From: Kineosporia aurantiaca JCM 3230
GTDB lineage: Bacteria > Actinomycetota > Actinomycetes > Actinomycetales > Kineosporiaceae
Assembly (NCBI GenBank): GCA_000719025.1
Contig: JODP01000003.1
Coordinates: forward strand, 62,001 to 126,000
Length of the DNA stretch: 64,000 nt
Direction of reading: 5' to 3'
The notes beneath the pieces are model-generated. The model was given only the letters and a program-made list of their open reading frames with translations. It was not told the DNA's origin and did not search any database. Below are positions 33,676 through 41,948 of this stretch, in pieces. A program made the translations under genes and the position numbers. Position 1 is the stretch's first letter. Each line of letters begins with the position of its first letter.

Positions 33676-35256
33676 ATGTCCGACCTTCGTCAGCCGCCGG
33701 CCAGCCGATCGGTCTCCGGCCGCGGCTCCGGTGAACCCGGTCGCCCGGGTCACCCGACGGACGACGTTCCCGGCGCCCCGATCGTCTCGACCGGCCGGCG
33801 GGGTAGCCACGCCACCCTGCGCGGGCAGGGCTTCGGCTGGGTGATCGGCTGGACCATCCTCGGCAGCCTGGTGCCCGGTTCCGGATTACTGGCCGCGGGC
33901 CGCCGCCGGGCCGGCGGACTCCTGCTCGGCCTGGTCGGGGCCGGGGTGCTGGCCCTGGCCGGGCTGGTCCTCGGCGGGCACCCGCTGGACCGGATCCAGA
34001 CCCTGGTGGTCGACCCGGATCAGCTGCTCGTGGTCACCGTGTCGATCGGCCTGATCGCCGTCGTCTGGGTGCTGTCGATCCTGGTCACCCACGCCCAGCT
34101 GCGCCGGTACGCCGTGCTCGGCCCAGGGCAGCGGCGGTTCTCCGCCGTGCTGGTGCTGGCCCTGGTCACCGCCGTGGCGGTGCCCGCCTACCAGGCCGGG
34201 CGCTACGCGCTGATCAGCCGGGACCTGGTCGACACGGTGTTCAAGGACACCGTGGACACCGAGACCAGCACGGCCCTGGCCCACCCCACCCAGGCCGATC
34301 CGTGGGCCGCCACCCCCCGGGTGAACGTGCTGCTGATCGGCTCGGACGCGGGCGCCGACCGGGTCGGGATCCGGCCGGACACGATGATCGTGGCCAGCGT
34401 CGACACCCGTACCGGCAACACCGTGCTGTTCAGCCTGCCCCGCAACCTGGAACGGGCGCCCTTCCCGGAGGGCACCCCGGGCCGCCTGGCCTGGCCGAAC
34501 GGCTTCAACTGCGGTGACGAGTGCCTGCTCAACGCGGTCTGGACCTGGGCCGAGGGGGCGGGCTCGGGCTACGCCAAGTTCCGCAACCCGGGTCTGGCCG
34601 CCACCGAGGACGCGATCGAGGGCACCACCGGGCTCCGGATCGACACCTACGCGATGCTCAACCTGAAGGGCTTCGCCGAGTTCGTGAACGCGATCGGCGG
34701 GCTGACCGTGAACGTCCGCGAGCGGCTGCCGATCGGCGGCGACAGCGACCCCAACTCGCCGATCTACCACGTCGCGACCGGCGGCTGGATCGAGATCGGC
34801 GAGGGCCGGCACCTCGACGGCTACCACTCGCTGTGGTTCGCCCGGTCCCGCTGGGCCAGCGACGACTACCACCGGATGCAGCGGCAGCGGTGCGTGATCG
34901 CGGCGTTCGTCGGCCAGGTCGACCCGGTGACCGTGGCGCTCAAGTTCCCGCAGCTGGCCAAGGCGGCCAAGCGGAACATCACCACCGGCATCCCCCTGCG
35001 GGACCTGGACGCCTGGGTCGAGCTGAGCAAGCGGGTGCAGGGCGGGAAGGTGACCAGCCTGCCGTTCACCAGCGCGGTGGTGAACGTCGGCGACCCGGAC
35101 TTCGACAAGATCCACCAACTGGTGAAGCGGGCCATCACCGGCTCGGGCAAGGCCGGGGCCGATCCGAAGCCGACCCCGGCCAGGACCGCCGGCACCAAGA
35201 AGCCAGCGGCGAACGCCAACCCGGCCAAGGCCCAGGACGTCACCGCCGTCTGCTGA
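33676..35256 (+). CDS. LytR-CpsA-Psr (LCP) family glycopolymer transferase, paralogue
   Basis: The 526-residue protein aligns with the preceding LCP protein from the shared RGSHATLRGQGFGWVIGWTI segment to the end, including VNVLLIGSDAGADRVGIRPD, FARSRWASDDYHRMQRQRC and a C-terminal Lys/Pro-rich tail ending in ...QDVTAVC. It lacks the long Arg/Tyr-rich cytoplasmic tail of its neighbour. The two are a tandem duplication, probably with partly distinct acceptors or expression. The ATG has a GAGGGGTGG purine run upstream. Confidence 0.9.
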   Translation: MSDLRQPPASRSVSGRGSGEPGRPGHPTDDVPGAPIVSTGRRGSHATLRGQGFGWVIGWTILGSLVPGSGLLAAGRRRAGGLLLGLVGAGVLALAGLVLGGHPLDRIQTLVVDPDQLLVVTVSIGLIAVVWVLSILVTHAQLRRYAVLGPGQRRFSAVLVLALVTAVAVPAYQAGRYALISRDLVDTVFKDTVDTETSTALAHPTQADPWAATPRVNVLLIGSDAGADRVGIRPDTMIVASVDTRTGNTVLFSLPRNLERAPFPEGTPGRLAWPNGFNCGDECLLNAVWTWAEGAGSGYAKFRNPGLAATEDAIEGTTGLRIDTYAMLNLKGFAEFVNAIGGLTVNVRERLPIGGDSDPNSPIYHVATGGWIEIGEGRHLDGYHSLWFARSRWASDDYHRMQRQRCVIAAFVGQVDPVTVALKFPQLAKAAKRNITTGIPLRDLDAWVELSKRVQGGKVTSLPFTSAVVNVGDPDFDKIHQLVKRAITGSGKAGADPKPTPARTAGTKKPAANANPAKAQDVTAVC

Positions 35257-35271
35257 CCCAGACCATCCCCT

Positions 35272-35347
35272 CGTGATCATGGAGTTTTCCCTCAACGGTC
35301 AGGCAAAGAAAAGTCCATGATCACGGGGGAAGAAGTCCATGATCACG
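35272..35347. repeat. TCCATGATCACG repeat cluster, locus 1
   Basis: One inverted copy (CGTGATCATGGA, 35272-35283) and two direct copies (TCCATGATCACGGGGGAAG at 35314-35332 and TCCATGATCACG at 35336-35347, 22 bp apart) fill the space after the second LCP gene. The last copy supplies the TGA stop of the convergent acyl-CoA ligase gene. The same 22-bp unit recurs at 41799-41880. Confidence 0.85.
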
Positions 35348-36998
35348 AAGGGGTTTTGGTGGCCTCCACGACGGGGAGGGTGCCTTCGGCGTACTGCGAG
35401 CGCAGCGCCTTCTTGTCGAACTTGCCCACGCTGGTCTTGGGTACCTCGGCGACGAAGGCCCAGCGCTCGGGTACCTGCCAGCGCGCCACCCGGGCCTGCA
35501 GGTAGTCCCGCAGCTCCTCCACCCCGGGCGACTCCCCCTCAACCGGCACGACGATGGCCAGGGGTCGCTCCCCCCACTTCGTGTCCGGCACCCCGACCAC
35601 GCTGGCCTCGTGCACCGCGGGATGGCCCATCAGCGCGTTCTCCAGGTCGATCGAGCTGATCCACTCACCGCCGGACTTGATCACGTCCTTCACCCGGTCG
35701 CTGATCGTCAGGTAGCCGTCCGGGGTGAGGCTGCCGATGTCCCCGGTGCGCAGCCAGCCGTCCTCGAACTTCTCCTCCTCCGAGTCGTCCCGGTAGTAGG
35801 ACCCGGTGACCCATGGTCCCCGCACCTGGATCTCCCCGACCGCCACGCCGTCCCACGGCTGTTCAGCGCCGTCCGCACCGACCAGTCGGGTTTCCACGTG
35901 CAGGGCCAGCCGGCCCTGGCTGTGCCGGTAGTTCCAGTACTCCTCGCCCTCGGCGCCGACCGGGGCGATGGCCACCGTGCCCAGGGGCGACGTCTCGGTC
36001 ATCCCCCAGCCGTGCAGGACGGAGACCCCGTGCCGCTCGTGGAAGGCGTCCAGCAGGGCCGGCGGGCAGGCCGAGCCGCCGATGATCACCCGGTCGAAGC
36101 TGCTCACGTCGGCCTCGGGGTGCGCGTCCAGGTAGTCCAGCACCCCGGTCATCACGCTCGGCACGGCGCCGCCGCAGGTGACCCTCTCGCCCTCGATCAT
36201 CCGGACCAGCGGCTCGGGCTGGAGGAACCGGTCGGGCATGATCAGGCTGGCCCCGGACATCATCCCGGCGTAGGCCAGGCCCCAGGCGTTGGCGTGGAAG
36301 AGCGGGACGATCGCCAGGGCCCGGTCGGACTGGCTGAGGCCGAGTGCGTTGCTGCCCGCGCAGAAGGTGGCGTGCAGCAGGTTCGAGCGGTGCGAGTAGA
36401 CGACGCCCTTCGGGTTCCCGGTGGTACCCGAGGTGTAACACATCAGCGTGCCGTCGTTCTCGTCCAGCTCCGGCCAGGCGAAGGTGTCCGGCTGGGCGTC
36501 GAGCAGGGTCCGGTAGTCGTGCACCGAGCGCCGTCCCCCGCCGGCCAGGGCCTCGCGCACCTCGTCCGGCACCGGGCCGTTCACCACCACGTGCTCGACC
36601 AGTGGGGTGTGCTCGAGCAGGGCGGCGAACGGCTGGGCCAGTGAGTTGTCGACGAAGACGACCTTGTCCTCGGCGTGGTTCACGACGTAGACCATCTGCT
36701 GCGGGAACAGCCGGATGTTGATCGTGTGCAGCACCGCCCCGGCGGCCGGCACGCCCAGGTAGAGCTCGAGGTGCTCCTCGTTGTTCCACATGAACGAGCC
36801 GACCCGCTGGTCGCCGTCCACCCCCAGCGCGCGCAGCGCGTTGGCCAGCCGCCGGCAGTCCTTCGCCACGTCGGTGAAGGACGACCGGCGGGGCCCGTCG
36901 GCGCCCCAGGTCACCACCTCGGAACCGGGGTAGACCGTGCCCGCGTAATCGATCAGCCGGGAGGTCAGCAGGGGGACGTTCTGCATCGTGCTGCGCAT
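35343..36998 (-). CDS. Long-chain fatty acid-CoA ligase (AMP-binding enzyme)
   Basis: The start is ATG 36998 with GAGGTG six bases upstream, giving 551 residues. Adenylation motifs are present: YTSGTTGNPKGVVYSH (A3, near 180), GWGMTETSP (A5), GWLRTGDIG (A7), SDRVKDVIKSGGEWIS (A8) and the final catalytic lysine in SVGKFDKKALR. The enzyme activates a fatty or related acid through acyl-AMP to acyl-CoA. It sits alone, so the chain length is not known. Confidence 0.92.
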   Translation of the reverse strand: MRSTMQNVPLLTSRLIDYAGTVYPGSEVVTWGADGPRRSSFTDVAKDCRRLANALRALGVDGDQRVGSFMWNNEEHLELYLGVPAAGAVLHTINIRLFPQQMVYVVNHAEDKVVFVDNSLAQPFAALLEHTPLVEHVVVNGPVPDEVREALAGGGRRSVHDYRTLLDAQPDTFAWPELDENDGTLMCYTSGTTGNPKGVVYSHRSNLLHATFCAGSNALGLSQSDRALAIVPLFHANAWGLAYAGMMSGASLIMPDRFLQPEPLVRMIEGERVTCGGAVPSVMTGVLDYLDAHPEADVSSFDRVIIGGSACPPALLDAFHERHGVSVLHGWGMTETSPLGTVAIAPVGAEGEEYWNYRHSQGRLALHVETRLVGADGAEQPWDGVAVGEIQVRGPWVTGSYYRDDSEEEKFEDGWLRTGDIGSLTPDGYLTISDRVKDVIKSGGEWISSIDLENALMGHPAVHEASVVGVPDTKWGERPLAIVVPVEGESPGVEELRDYLQARVARWQVPERWAFVAEVPKTSVGKFDKKALRSQYAEGTLPVVEATKTPS

Positions 36999-37073
36999 GC
37001 GAATCACCTCGTCGTGATGTGGGACACATCCCAAGGTGCAACGTCTACGCTACGCGCGGTGGTTCCGGAAGGG

Positions 37074-37643
37074 CTATCCGTTCCATTGGTCGATGATCGG
37101 GGTACCGCGGTCCCAGGCCAGCACGCTCAGCGTCGAGGTGTGCAGGGCCAGATGGGCGGCCACCGAGGCGTCCTGGCCGATCCACCGGGCCGCCAGGATC
37201 CGTAGGTAGTGGGCGTGGGCCACAAGCACCGCGCGGGTCTGCGCCTGCTCGCGGACCCGGGCGATCACCGCGTCGGCCCGGGCCGAGACCTGGGCCAGGC
37301 TCTCCCCGTTGGGGATCGGCGAGGACCAGATCGACCAGCCCGGCACCTGCTCCTGGATCTGCGCGGTGGTGATGCCCTCGTAGTCGCCGTAGTCCCATTC
37401 CAGGGCGTCCGGCTCGGCCTTCGGGTCGAGGCCGGCCAGTTCGGCGGTGCGCCAGGCCCGCTGGAGGGGGCTGGCGAGCTGGAGGTCGAAGTGCACACCG
37501 GCCAGGCGGGGAGCCAGCGCCGCGGCCTTCTCCTCGCCCTCGGGCAGCAGCGGGAGGTCGGTGCGGCCGGTGTGGCGGCGGTCGCGGGCCCATTCGGTCA
37601 GCCCGTGCCGGATCAGCCAGAGTTCGGGTTCATGCATGGTCAC
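37074..37643 (-). CDS. Histidine phosphatase (phosphoglycerate mutase-like)
   Basis: The protein of about 189 residues has the RHG motif near its start (LIRHGLTEWARDRRHTGRTDLPL), the phospho-accepting His in it, and the second histidine in VLVAHAHYLRILAARWIG. It removes phosphate from small molecules or sugars; the exact substrate is unknown. GTG 37643 follows GAGGA by eight bases and is preferred; ATG 37637 or ATG 37658 are alternatives. Confidence 0.86.
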   Translation of the reverse strand: MTMHEPELWLIRHGLTEWARDRRHTGRTDLPLLPEGEEKAAALAPRLAGVHFDLQLASPLQRAWRTAELAGLDPKAEPDALEWDYGDYEGITTAQIQEQVPGWSIWSSPIPNGESLAQVSARADAVIARVREQAQTRAVLVAHAHYLRILAARWIGQDASVAAHLALHTSTLSVLAWDRGTPIIDQWNG

Positions 37644-37667
37644 GGGCTTGATCCTCACATGCGCGAG

Positions 37668-38315
37668 TTAAACGGGCGCGAGGACGGTCCCGACGATCTG
37701 TCCGACCTGGCCCACCCGCTCCAGTTCGGACCGGTGGAAGTCCAGGCCGCTGGAACGCACCAGGACCAGGCCCAGCGGACCGGCCCCGATCGGCACCAGC
37801 GCGGTGCCGCTGTAGGGCTCCGCCGCCCCCGGCGGTGTCATCCGAACGGTGGCCAGGCGCAGCGGTGAGGTCAGCACCACGTGCTCCGGCCCCGGGCTGG
37901 CGACGCTGACCGTGAGCACCGAGGAGACTGCGCCCAGGTCCGGCCCGTACTCCACCAGCGCGGCCCACTCGGCCCCGAAGCAGTGCGGCGCCCCGTCCAC
38001 CAGGGTCTGCAGACCCCGCTGGGGGCGGGTGAGCACCTGGTCGATCAGCAACAGGTCGGCGTGGCCGGTGACCGGCGGGGCCGGGTGCTGCCGGCCGGTG
38101 ACCGTGACCCCGGTCAGCGCGTCCAGCTGGGCCACGACCCGGTCCAGATGGGCCACGTCCCGGACCCGGACGAACACGTCGTCCAGGGCTCGGCCGGACT
38201 CGCTCTCCAGCACGTCGATCTCGGCGATGTCGGCCCCCACGGCACCGATCGCGGACGTCACCGCGCCCAGGGTGCCGGGCCGATCCGGAATGCTGAACCG
38301 TACGCGCGCGAGCAA
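37668..38315 (-). CDS. ACT-domain protein
   Basis: The start is a TTG at 38315 with a perfect AGGAGG seven bases upstream; a longer frame begins at 38357 without a ribosome site. The 215-residue protein opens with an ACT domain (LLARVRFSIPDRPGTLGAVTSAIGAVGADI), a ligand-binding regulatory fold for amino acids. The remainder (about 95-215) looks GAF-like: SSVLTVSV, GTALVPIGAGPLGLVLVRSSG. No enzyme domain is present, so it is probably a sensor or regulatory protein. It lies close behind the histidine phosphatase on the same strand. Confidence 0.75.
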   Translation of the reverse strand: MLARVRFSIPDRPGTLGAVTSAIGAVGADIAEIDVLESESGRALDDVFVRVRDVAHLDRVVAQLDALTGVTVTGRQHPAPPVTGHADLLLIDQVLTRPQRGLQTLVDGAPHCFGAEWAALVEYGPDLGAVSSVLTVSVASPGPEHVVLTSPLRLATVRMTPPGAAEPYSGTALVPIGAGPLGLVLVRSSGLDFHRSELERVGQVGQIVGTVLAPV

Positions 38316-38450
38316 ACCCGGACCTCCTGCTCCGATCGGCGAGAAACACCGGATCACCAGGATTCCACACGGACCGCGGCCACAGCGGGCCCGGCCGGGA
38401 GGGGTGCGTCACGGGCCGCGCATCCGGATCAGAAGCCTCACAATGCCCGG

Positions 38451-38969
38451 ATGAGCGTCGGACGTCCCAACGAGACCCTGGACGAGCGCGCCGACCGCAA
38501 CTTCGGGGATCTCCTCCAGGAGCTGCGGGTGGCCCAGACCGGGGTGCAGATCCTGTTCGCCTTCCTGCTGACGCTGCCTCTGCAGAACCGGTTCGAGACG
38601 CTGGACGGCTGGGAACGGCACGTCTACGTGGCCGCACTGCTGCTGGCGGCCACCGCCACGGTCTTCCTGATCGCGCCGGTCGCCTACCACCGGGCGCTGT
38701 TCGCCCGGAGCAAGAAGCCCCAGGTAGTCCTGGTCGCGGCCCGCTTCGCGGTGGTCGGGCTGAGCTTTCTCGGCCTGGCCATCTGCTGCGCCGTGAACCT
38801 GGTGCTGGACCTGGTGCTGGGCCGTGGCGCAGCCCTCGGCATCTCCGCCGCGCTGGCCGCGTTGCTCCTGGTCACCTGGGTGGTGTTCCCGCTGCTGAGG
38901 CGGCGCGGGGACATCCCTGGGCCGGATCCGGCGGACGGTGCGCACTTGGCGTCCGACGCAGACCGATAA
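38451..38969 (+). CDS. DUF6328 family membrane protein
   Basis: The 172-residue protein begins NETLDERADRNFGDLLQELRVAQTGVQILFAFLL, the DUF6328 signature, and has four transmembrane helices (about 35-55, 65-90, 100-125, 130-150) with a charged C-terminal tail. Function is unknown. The ATG follows a CACAAT box by six bases, so the message may be leaderless. Longer in-phase upstream frames are antisense to the ACT gene and are rejected. Confidence 0.82.
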   Translation: MSVGRPNETLDERADRNFGDLLQELRVAQTGVQILFAFLLTLPLQNRFETLDGWERHVYVAALLLAATATVFLIAPVAYHRALFARSKKPQVVLVAARFAVVGLSFLGLAICCAVNLVLDLVLGRGAALGISAALAALLLVTWVVFPLLRRRGDIPGPDPADGAHLASDADR

Positions 38970-39009
38970 GCTGGGGCGGTAGATCCTCAGCGGCCCGGAG
39001 GTGGTCACC

Positions 39010-39810
39010 GTGACGGGGCTGGACGAGGTCCATGCCCTTGATCGCTCGAGTCCCATGCCGCTCTGGGCTCAGCTCCAGCAGGAGCTGACCCGCAGGTTGC
39101 AGGCAGGGGCGTTCGACCAGGAGTTCCCTGGCGAGCTCGAGCTGGTCGAGGAGTACGGCGTTTCCCGTTACACGGTGCGCGAGGCGCTGCGCCGGTTGCG
39201 GGAGAGCCGCCTGATCGACTCGGCCAAGGGCCGGGGTTCCTGGGTGCGCCGCGGGGGTGACAGCAATCCGCCCCTGGGCAGCCTGTACTCGCTGTTCCGC
39301 GAGGTGGACGCGCAGGGCATCCTGCAGCGCAGCATCGTCATCGCGCAGGAGATCGTGACCTGGGCGGCGGCCGCCGAGGAGCTCGGGCTGGAGCCGGACA
39401 CCCCGCTGTTCCACCTGGAGCGGATGCGCCTGGCCGACGAGCTGCCGATGGCCCACGACCGGGTCTGGATCCCGGCCGAGATCGCCAGCCCATTGCTCGA
39501 GGTCGACTTCACCGTCTCCGGGCTCTACGACGAACTGGCGGCCCGGTGCGGGGTCTCGATGGCCGGGGGGCGCGAGCGGATCGGCGCGATCATGCCCACT
39601 CAGCGCGACCGGGACCTGCTGGCGGTGCCGGCGGACGTGGCCTGCTTCCAGATCGAGCGGGTCAGCACGGTGCAGCAGCGCCGGATGGAGTACCGGCACA
39701 CGGTGGTCCGGGCCGACCGGTACTCGGTGCTGGCCGAATGGTCGCCGCAGGGTTACACGGTCGCGGCGGAGCCGCTCGACGGGCCGCCGAAGGCATCCTC
39801 CGAAGCGTGA
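39010..39810 (+). CDS. GntR/HutC-family transcriptional regulator (UTRA domain)
   Basis: The 266-residue protein has a winged helix at about 20-85 (LELVEEYGVSRYTVREALRRLRE, GRGSWVRR) and a UTRA effector domain from about 105. GTG 39010 is preferred because GGAGG lies eight bases upstream. A TAAGCT -10-like box is at the end of the DUF6328 gene. The gene is monocistronic, and a 40-bp palindrome lies directly behind it. Confidence 0.9.
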   Translation: MTGLDEVHALDRSSPMPLWAQLQQELTRRLQAGAFDQEFPGELELVEEYGVSRYTVREALRRLRESRLIDSAKGRGSWVRRGGDSNPPLGSLYSLFREVDAQGILQRSIVIAQEIVTWAAAAEELGLEPDTPLFHLERMRLADELPMAHDRVWIPAEIASPLLEVDFTVSGLYDELAARCGVSMAGGRERIGAIMPTQRDRDLLAVPADVACFQIERVSTVQQRRMEYRHTVVRADRYSVLAEWSPQGYTVAAEPLDGPPKASSEA

Positions 39811-39813
39811 GGT

Positions 39814-39853
39814 GAGCTAACAAACGTCCTTAATTAAGGACGTTTGTCAGCTC
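39814..39853. repeat. 40-bp near-perfect palindrome with TTAATTAA centre
   Basis: The arms GAGCT...ACAAACGTCC and their complement meet at TTAATTAA; only one pair (39819/39848) is mismatched. It sits in the 54-bp gap between the convergent GntR and flavin-oxidase-like genes. It may act as a bidirectional terminator, although the AT-rich centre and lack of T-tracts also fit an operator. Confidence 0.8.
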
Positions 39854-39864
39854 CAGTGCCGTTT

Positions 39865-40293
39865 CTAGAACCCCCAAGGCCCCATGCCGCGAATCTTCCC
39901 GGGCGTGATCCGGATGACCAGCTCCGGCGTGCCCTCCGGCATGGCCGGCGGGAAGTCGGTGTTCGGCCCGAGGTACGTCTGGGACAGCTCGGCCAGCAGT
40001 TCCCGTCCTCCGGTCGGATCGATCTCAGCGGTGCCCTCGACCACCAGGTAGTGGCCCAGGCCGTTGGTGTCCCCGGCCGCCTCCACGGAGAACGAGACCC
40101 GTGGATCGCGCCGGATGTTGCGGACCTTCTTGTCCTCGCCGAGCTTCCCGATCACCACCTGATCGCCGTCCGGCCCGCTGTCCACGCCCACCCAGACCAG
40201 CACGGTGTGCGGACTGCCGTCGGCATTCAGCGTGGTGAAGTGGGCCAGCCGGCCCGCCGTCAGAGCGGACCGGACCTCGTCGCTGATGTGCAT
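39865..40293 (-). CDS. Pyridoxamine 5'-phosphate oxidase-like flavin/F420-binding protein
   Basis: ATG 40293 follows GGGGGGAAA by two to five bases, giving 142 residues. The split beta-barrel signature is clear: LAHFTTLNADGSPHTVLVWV, DPRVSFSVE and YLVVEGTAEI. Proteins of this fold in actinomycetes are often F420-dependent reductases or heme/flavin binders (TIGR03618-like) rather than true PdxH. The cofactor cannot be decided from sequence alone. Confidence 0.83.
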   Translation of the reverse strand: MHISDEVRSALTAGRLAHFTTLNADGSPHTVLVWVGVDSGPDGDQVVIGKLGEDKKVRNIRRDPRVSFSVEAAGDTNGLGHYLVVEGTAEIDPTGGRELLAELSQTYLGPNTDFPPAMPEGTPELVIRITPGKIRGMGPWGF

Positions 40294-40316
40294 GTTTCCC
40301 CCCGGATCGACACGAA

Positions 40317-41741
40317 TCAGTCGATCAACCATCCGGTGGGGGCCGCCAATTCCCCGGCCGCCTCCGGGCCCATCGAACCGGGCGCGTAGGGGTGCAACGC
40401 CGGGCGGTTCTGGAGGATCGGGTCCACCACCCGCCAGGCGTGCTCCAGGCCGGCGCTGCTGGTGAACAGCGAGCGGTCGCCGGTGATCACGTCGTAGATC
40501 AGCGCCACGTAGGGCGGCAGCGGGTCCGCGTCCTGGATCGTGTCCAGTTCCAGGGTCTGCCGGACCTGGGCCAGCTTGATCCCCTCACCCGGCTTCTTGA
40601 GGGTGAAATCGGCTGCCAGGGAACCGGATCCGGCCAGCGACAGGGTGACCGCGGGGGCCTTCTCCGGAGCCGGCAGCGGACCCTCGACCGGCTTCAGCAG
40701 CAGGCTGACCTGCTGCTCGCTGACCTTCAGCTTCTTGCCGGTGCGGAGCAGGAAGGGCACCCCCCGCCAGCGGTCGGTGTCGACCCAGAGCCGGACCGCG
40801 CAGAACGTGTCGGTCTGCGAGTCGTCCGCGATGCCCTCGATGTCGCGGTACCCGTCGAACTGGCCGAGCACCACCTCTTCCGGCTTGAGCGGGCGGAAGG
40901 CGGCGATCACCGATTCCCGTGCATCCTGCAGGTCCTGGGCGTCCAGGCTGACCGGCGGTTCCATCGCGACCTCGGCGGCGACCTGGAGCAGGTGGGTCAC
41001 CACCATGTCCATCATCGCGCCGGTGGCGTCGTAGAACCCGGCCCGGTTGGCCACGTCGAGCGTCTCCGGCACGTCGATCTGCACCTCGGCGACGTGGTCG
41101 TGGTGCCAGACCCCGGCGAACATCTGGTTGGCGAACCGCAGCACGTGCAGGTTCTGGGTGGCTTCCTTGCCGAGGAAGTGGTCGATCCGGAAGACCTGCT
41201 CCTCGTCCCAGATCTCGTGCACCGTGGCGTCCAGGTGCTGGAACTTCTCCGGCGAGGTGCCGTACGGCTTCTCGAACACGATCCGGGAGTGGTCGGCGAG
41301 TCCGTGCTGCTTCAGCGCCTTCGCGGTCTCCTCGAAAGCGGTCGGCGGGATCGCCAGGTAGTGGACGAAGTTCACCTCGGCGGTGTCGTCCAGCTCGTCC
41401 TCGACCTCCGCGAGCACGTCGAGCAGGCTGCCCGGGCCGTCCGTGTCGAAGCCGCCCCCGGCGAACAGCAGACGCCCGGCGAACTTCTCCCAGGTCGCCT
41501 CGTCCACCTCGGGGCCGTACTCGTCCAGGGAGTCGCGGACGTGCTTACGGAAGTCCGTGTGCGCGACGTCGCCGCGGCCGTTGCCGATCAGCCGCCACTC
41601 GGCGGGCATCAGGTTCTTCTGCGCCAGCATGTAGAAGGCGGGCAGCACCATCCGGGCGGCCAGGTCGCCGGTGGCCCCGAACAACACGAAGATCGTCGGT
41701 GAGGAGGCGAAGTCGGCCGCGGAATCGGCAGGGGAGTCGGT
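40317..41741 (-). CDS. zwf: Glucose-6-phosphate 1-dehydrogenase
   Basis: This enzyme oxidises glucose 6-phosphate and makes NADPH at the start of the pentose phosphate pathway. From GTG 41741 it has 474 residues: the dinucleotide-binding loop LFGATGDLAARM, FEKPYGTS, and the active-site motif FRIDHFLGKE. No tal, gnd or opcA lies beside it, unlike the usual actinobacterial zwf-opcA cluster, so this may be a second isozyme. An in-phase frame extends to 41807 in the repeat-containing spacer. Confidence 0.93.
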   Translation of the reverse strand, partial: TDSPADSAADFASSPTIFVLFGATGDLAARMVLPAFYMLAQKNLMPAEWRLIGNGRGDVAHTDFRKHVRDSLDEYGPEVDEATWEKFAGRLLFAGGGFDTDGPGSLLDVLAEVEDELDDTAEVNFVHYLAIPPTAFEETAKALKQHGLADHSRIVFEKPYGTSPEKFQHLDATVHEIWDEEQVFRIDHFLGKEATQNLHVLRFANQMFAGVWHHDHVAEVQIDVPETLDVANRAGFYDATGAMMDMVVTHLLQVAAEVAMEPPVSLDAQDLQDARESVIAAFRPLKPEEVVLGQFDGYRDIEGIADDSQTDTFCAVRLWVDTDRWRGVPFLLRTGKKLKVSEQQVSLLLKPVEGPLPAPEKAPAVTLSLAGSGSLAADFTLKKPGEGIKLAQVRQTLELDTIQDADPLPPYVALIYDVITGDRSLFTSSAGLEHAWRVVDPILQNRPALHPYAPGSMGPEAAGELAAPTGWLID

Positions 41742-41798
41742 CACCGCCCGAGTCTCGCCCACGACGGTCACCTGTGCACGCCGTCCACCCCACCTCGC

Positions 41799-41880
41799 CG
41801 TGATCATGGACTTTCTCCCCGGTGATCATGGGCTCGAGTCCATGATCACGGGGGAAGAACTCCATGATCACGGGGGAAGG
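41799..41880. repeat. TCCATGATCACG repeat cluster, locus 2
   Basis: Two inverted copies (TGATCATGG at 41801 and 41823) are followed by two direct copies of TCCATGATCACGGGGGAAG (41839 and 41861). All neighbouring copies are spaced 22 bp, so the block is a large imperfect palindrome able to form a long hairpin. It lies in the zwf-DUF1275 divergent spacer and matches the cluster at 35272-35347. Confidence 0.88.
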
Positions 41881-41948
41881 GATGGGTGGAAACTCGTTCG
41901 GGATACTGTCGCCATCCGAATGGTGAGGATGACGAGGAGACGGCCGCA

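Noticed and set aside
35272..41880. CRISPR array made of the 22-bp repeats
   Set aside because: The units are palindromic, in both orientations, only a few bases apart with no unique spacers, and no cas genes are present.
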